DNA of 64,000 nucleotides, taken from the NCBI RefSeq assembly GCF_947623445.1, contig NC_135241.1:6326501-6390500 (forward strand), written 5' to 3'. Below, one piece after another: positions 60,801 to 64,000 of this stretch (position 1 is its first letter; each line of letters starts with the position of its first letter). Made by a program: the position numbers and the translations under genes. Below the pieces are notes generated by a model, which had not been told where the DNA came from, ran no database searches, and worked only from the letters and a program-made list of their open reading frames with translations. The DNA comes from Clavelina lepadiformis (taxonomy: Eukaryota > Chordata > Ascidiacea > Aplousobranchia > Clavelinidae).

Positions 60801-63790
60801 CCGGATATACACCTATACTGCATTACAAAATTTATATGTGTGTATATATATGTAAATATATATATATATATATGGTGTGGTGTTTATATACGGCATAATT
60901 GTTGGCCATGCTTATTAGCTTTTATTCCTTTCACATAATTAAGTATAATTTGAAGGTTCATATGTTGTGCGGTTTTTGGTTGGATTAAACCAGCTGTTCT
61001 TAACCGATGGGAAGTTTTGCAAGTTCACTCACAAAGAAGTTTTGTTGTAAATGAACATGTATTATATGCTCTAGCTTACTGTTTAATGCGCATTTTGCAC
61101 TGTAGCTACTGCCCAATGGTCTTATACACCCAAGGAGGGATGGCCAAGTTACATTTGAATTGATGTTAAGAAAATTCATATATTAATTATTATACTGTAT
61201 ATTACTAATCTGCATAGACTTTGCAATTGTGGTATGTATCAGAAATGTAAGGACTTGATGATAGCAAATCTGTTAAATTGAAGTGTTTGGTTGATTAGGT
61301 TCAATTATGTTTAGATGTGAGGTTTACTTAAGGTCTAGCTAAAAAACTGTTACAAACCAAAGGGAGGAAATTTGAGTTTGGTATAGTTGGGAAAACAATA
61401 TGTAAAAGATTAAGAAATGCTGGATTAACCCATGAAAAATTGCATGCTAAACTTTTCGTATGGTAGTCAGATGTTTGAAGCAGGCTCTGGTAGGGTTGGT
61501 CACTTCTGTGTGTCGAAAATCTGGGTAACTCCCAAAATGGTTAAGAACAAATATCTTATATCACTTTGATGAGGATCAGTTTTAGTATAAACTTGTAAAC
61601 AATATTAACAATGTCAAAAATCGTGTAATTTATATTCGTATATGAATGGATTGAAATACTTTGCTATATAGTACAATGATTAGGTCAAAAGATGGTGGGA
61701 GTAAGTGGAATATTTCACAACACACATCCCTATTTCCAACTGATGCGTATGGAACATTGGAATTTCAAGGAACAGGTGAAGGTGACAAGTCACAGGTAGG
61801 TAAAAAAAAGTTACTTTCAGTGTGTGACTTCATGCGTTTTGCTACAGTCTGTCGATGTACTATTTCATAAAACTTCTGCTGATAACGATGAATTTGTGGT
61901 TTTGATTTTCTTGGTTATGGTGTTGATCGTAAGGAATGGGATAAAGTGAAGTCGAAGTAGAGATAAAATCAGTGTTATATTTAAGCCTATAACATAGTAT
62001 TGTGCAATGCAGTGAAACCCTTCTCATTTTGTTGTCTTGTGATATTGTGCGATTCAGAGGTTAATAGTCATGTGGTCATTGTAACCATCTGTCTTGGAAA
62101 GTTGTAAACATGTTAACTGGCACATCACTTTGAAATATGTCATAACTGCTAAAATGTTTGCATGTGATGATTTTATTCAAATTTTTTTTATGTAACTGCA
62201 GTAGATATCAAAGTTCCATTGTAGAAAGTTATCTATCCAGTATTAAGATGGTACATTAAGATAATCTCGCTTTGATGCGACTTAGTCTCACTGGTATTGT
62301 CTAGTCAAATGAAACTTTGAACAATGACACAATGTTTAAAGTTACTAATATTATATATATGAAAGCACACTGTATAGAATGTTAGTTCTACAATTATACT
62401 ATCGACAAATAGACGTATAACATTGATGAAATTAGTGCTAAAACATTTTATATTTTGTGATTTCTGAATCTTCACAGTACATACGACTTGCTCATGATAC
62501 CAAGCCAGATTTGGTTCTTCAGCTTTTACTAGATGAATGGAAACTTTCAGCACCAAAGATGGTGATATCAGTGCACGGTGGCGCACATAATTTCCAACTT
62601 CAGTCTAAACTTCATAGGTTAATTTGTGTTGTATTTACTGTTGAGACCTCTTATATTTTGTTCATTTTTACGATGTGTAAACTGCTGATTTTTCAGGGTA
62701 TTCTGCAATGGTTTGATAAAAGCTGCCAAGACTACAGGGTCTTGGATTATGACATTTGGTCTGAACACAGGTATCATTTTAAAAAAGAATAATACTTTTT
62801 GTCTCTGAACATTATAATAGTTCAGTTTTGTTACTTGAAAGACATCAGCGTTTCATGCTAGTTTATTTGTTGTAAAGTATTGCAAGTCGTGTCTTAAAAC
62901 CTTGTAGGTGTTGGAATGATTGTTGGTGACGCAATAAAAGAACACAAAGCAAGGTCACGCAGGAAGATTGTGAGCATTGGTGTCGCACCATGGGGTGTGG
63001 TGGATCATAGAGATGATCTTATTGGTTCCGAGGTTGGTCTACTTTATGTTGCTTTCTATATTCCTCTTTTTAATAAATAGTTCCTGCATTTCAATGTTAA
63101 TTTTTCAAAATGCAGCCTATTAGCGCTTACCAGACCATGGGAAATCCTTTAAGTAAAGGTTCTGTATTAAACACTGCTCACACTCATTTCCTGCTGGTCG
63201 ATAATGGTACAGATGGAAGGTACGACAGCGAGTTGAGATTTAGAAGGCAACTTGAACGACGGTTATCTCAGCAGAACATAAACCCTCGTAAGTTAATTGA
63301 AAACTCATTGAAATATTATTACTTCCATTAACATAATTCAATGTTGCTTTGGATTTTTTTTAATCAAAAATATTACAATTACATCACAACACCAATTAGT
63401 ACAGGAAACTGCTATTTCTTGAGTGATGTTACATCAGTTGTAGTCATCTTGTTGTAATATATAACACAACATAATGAGATGCTGGCAATGCAATCAAGAA
63501 AAGCATGTTTTGACAATAAGAAATATTTTTTTTATAAAAAAACGATTGTATTTTGTGGTGAATAGCCGACTTTTTAACTTAATTTTAGAAGTAAGCTTCT
63601 ATTCTTAGCTGTTTTTGTTTCCAGATCGTACATCGATGGTATGTCTGGTTCTTGAAGGTGGTAAAAACACAATCAATGTAGTGCTAGAAAGCGTGCGCCA
63701 GAACCCTCCCATACCGGTCATAGTGTGTGATGGAAGTGGAAGGGCTGCTGACTTACTTGCCTTTGCTCATCAGTATGCTGATGAAGATGG
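57848..63790 (+). CDS. TRPM: TRPM-family cation channel, N-terminal part (gene continues past the window)
   Basis: Nine phase-compatible exons are visible: 57848-57907, 58909-58997, 59407-59595, 61672-61795, 62478-62617, 62697-62770, 62908-63032, 63116-63287, 63625-63790. They encode about 379 aa, and phase 2 remains open at the right edge. The product is the start of the cytosolic melastatin homology region. Diagnostic stretches are [119 protein letters not shown] and [17 protein letters not shown]. They are closest to the TRPM1/3/6/7 group. Channel, coiled-coil and any kinase domain lie outside. The exact start is uncertain because of upstream ATGs. Confidence 0.93.
60352..61550. mobile_element. 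Candidate old hAT-like element(s) in a TRPM intron
   Basis: The left edge CAGTGGTTCTTATC and the right edge GGTTAAGAACAAAT are imperfect inverted partners. A second hAT-like start, CAGCTGTTCTTAACC, lies at 60991 and suggests nesting. A (TA)n run sits at 60841-60873. No clean target duplication, so borders are weak. Confidence 0.4.
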
Positions 63791-64000
63791 GTAAGGCCTA
63801 AGGAATCTATTTTTAAATTTAATACAGTTTACTGATCCACTTTCACATCAATAAATTGCTTTTAATCTTAGTCTACATTTGCTTAAGCAATAACGCGAAG
63901 AGTTTTCAATGATATAAATGTTTGAATAACTAAATGCATTTTCAAGTTATTGGTTAGTATTGATACCAAAGCTTTAGCATGGTTTGTAATTTCACAAAGG
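63791..64000 (+). other. TRPM intron cut by the window edge
   Basis: The donor GTAAGG follows GATGG at 63790. No acceptor is reached before the end. Confidence 0.6.

Noticed and set aside
1-64000. Classical tRNA, rRNA or CRISPR features
   Set aside because: Only tRNA-like SINE heads were found; no complete tRNA cloverleaf, rRNA segment or spaced direct-repeat array was recognised.

Overview
The window is AT-rich animal nuclear DNA with many short exons and GT-AG introns. It is most likely from a tunicate of the Ciona type. The main reasons are a precursor whose predicted peptides resemble the neurotensin-like peptides (NTLPs) described from Ciona, chordate-type housekeeping genes in a compact layout, and several start codons lying just downstream of strong splice acceptors, as expected where spliced-leader trans-splicing is common. 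The species cannot be fixed from sequence reading alone.

Layout, left to right. 1-257: last exon of an unidentified + strand gene. 1025-5075: a neurotensin-like peptide precursor gene (3481-4988, +), a decayed inverted copy of its last two exons (1025-1557), and a fold-back element with ~235 bp inverted arms between them (1751-2875). 6839-7574: a hAT-like non-autonomous transposon. 8728-9198: HINT3-like nucleotide hydrolase (single exon). 10653-13799: PHAX, the snRNA export adapter. 17754-20019 (-): an orphan seven-transmembrane receptor-like protein in three exons. 20020-25108: mostly non-coding with hAT-like MITEs. 25109-26970 (-): IFT20, divergent from a PPM1E/PPM1F-type PP2C phosphatase (27559-35888, 13 exons). 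35889-42889: repeat-rich intergenic DNA with MITEs, a tRNA-derived SINE and a LINE reverse-transcriptase fragment. 42890-47893: eIF3e. 48210-56724 (-): tandem PIPOX-like genes, the upstream copy intact with a peroxisomal C-terminus and the downstream copy a pseudogene. 53088-55243: a Tigger/pogo-like transposon with a nested GC-rich LINE fragment, inside intron 3 of the intact PIPOX gene. 57848-63790: the 5' part of a TRPM channel gene that runs off the right edge.

Most genes are unrelated housekeeping or signalling genes, not a pathway cluster. The unusual material lies in the neuropeptide locus, the decayed PIPOX copy, the orphan receptor, the nested transposon with its chimeric reading frame, the start-proximal splice acceptors, and the excess of one palindromic octamer. 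Exon models were checked by carrying the reading phase through every junction. The models for IFT20 (132 aa) and eIF3e (445 aa) come out at the lengths I recall for the human proteins.
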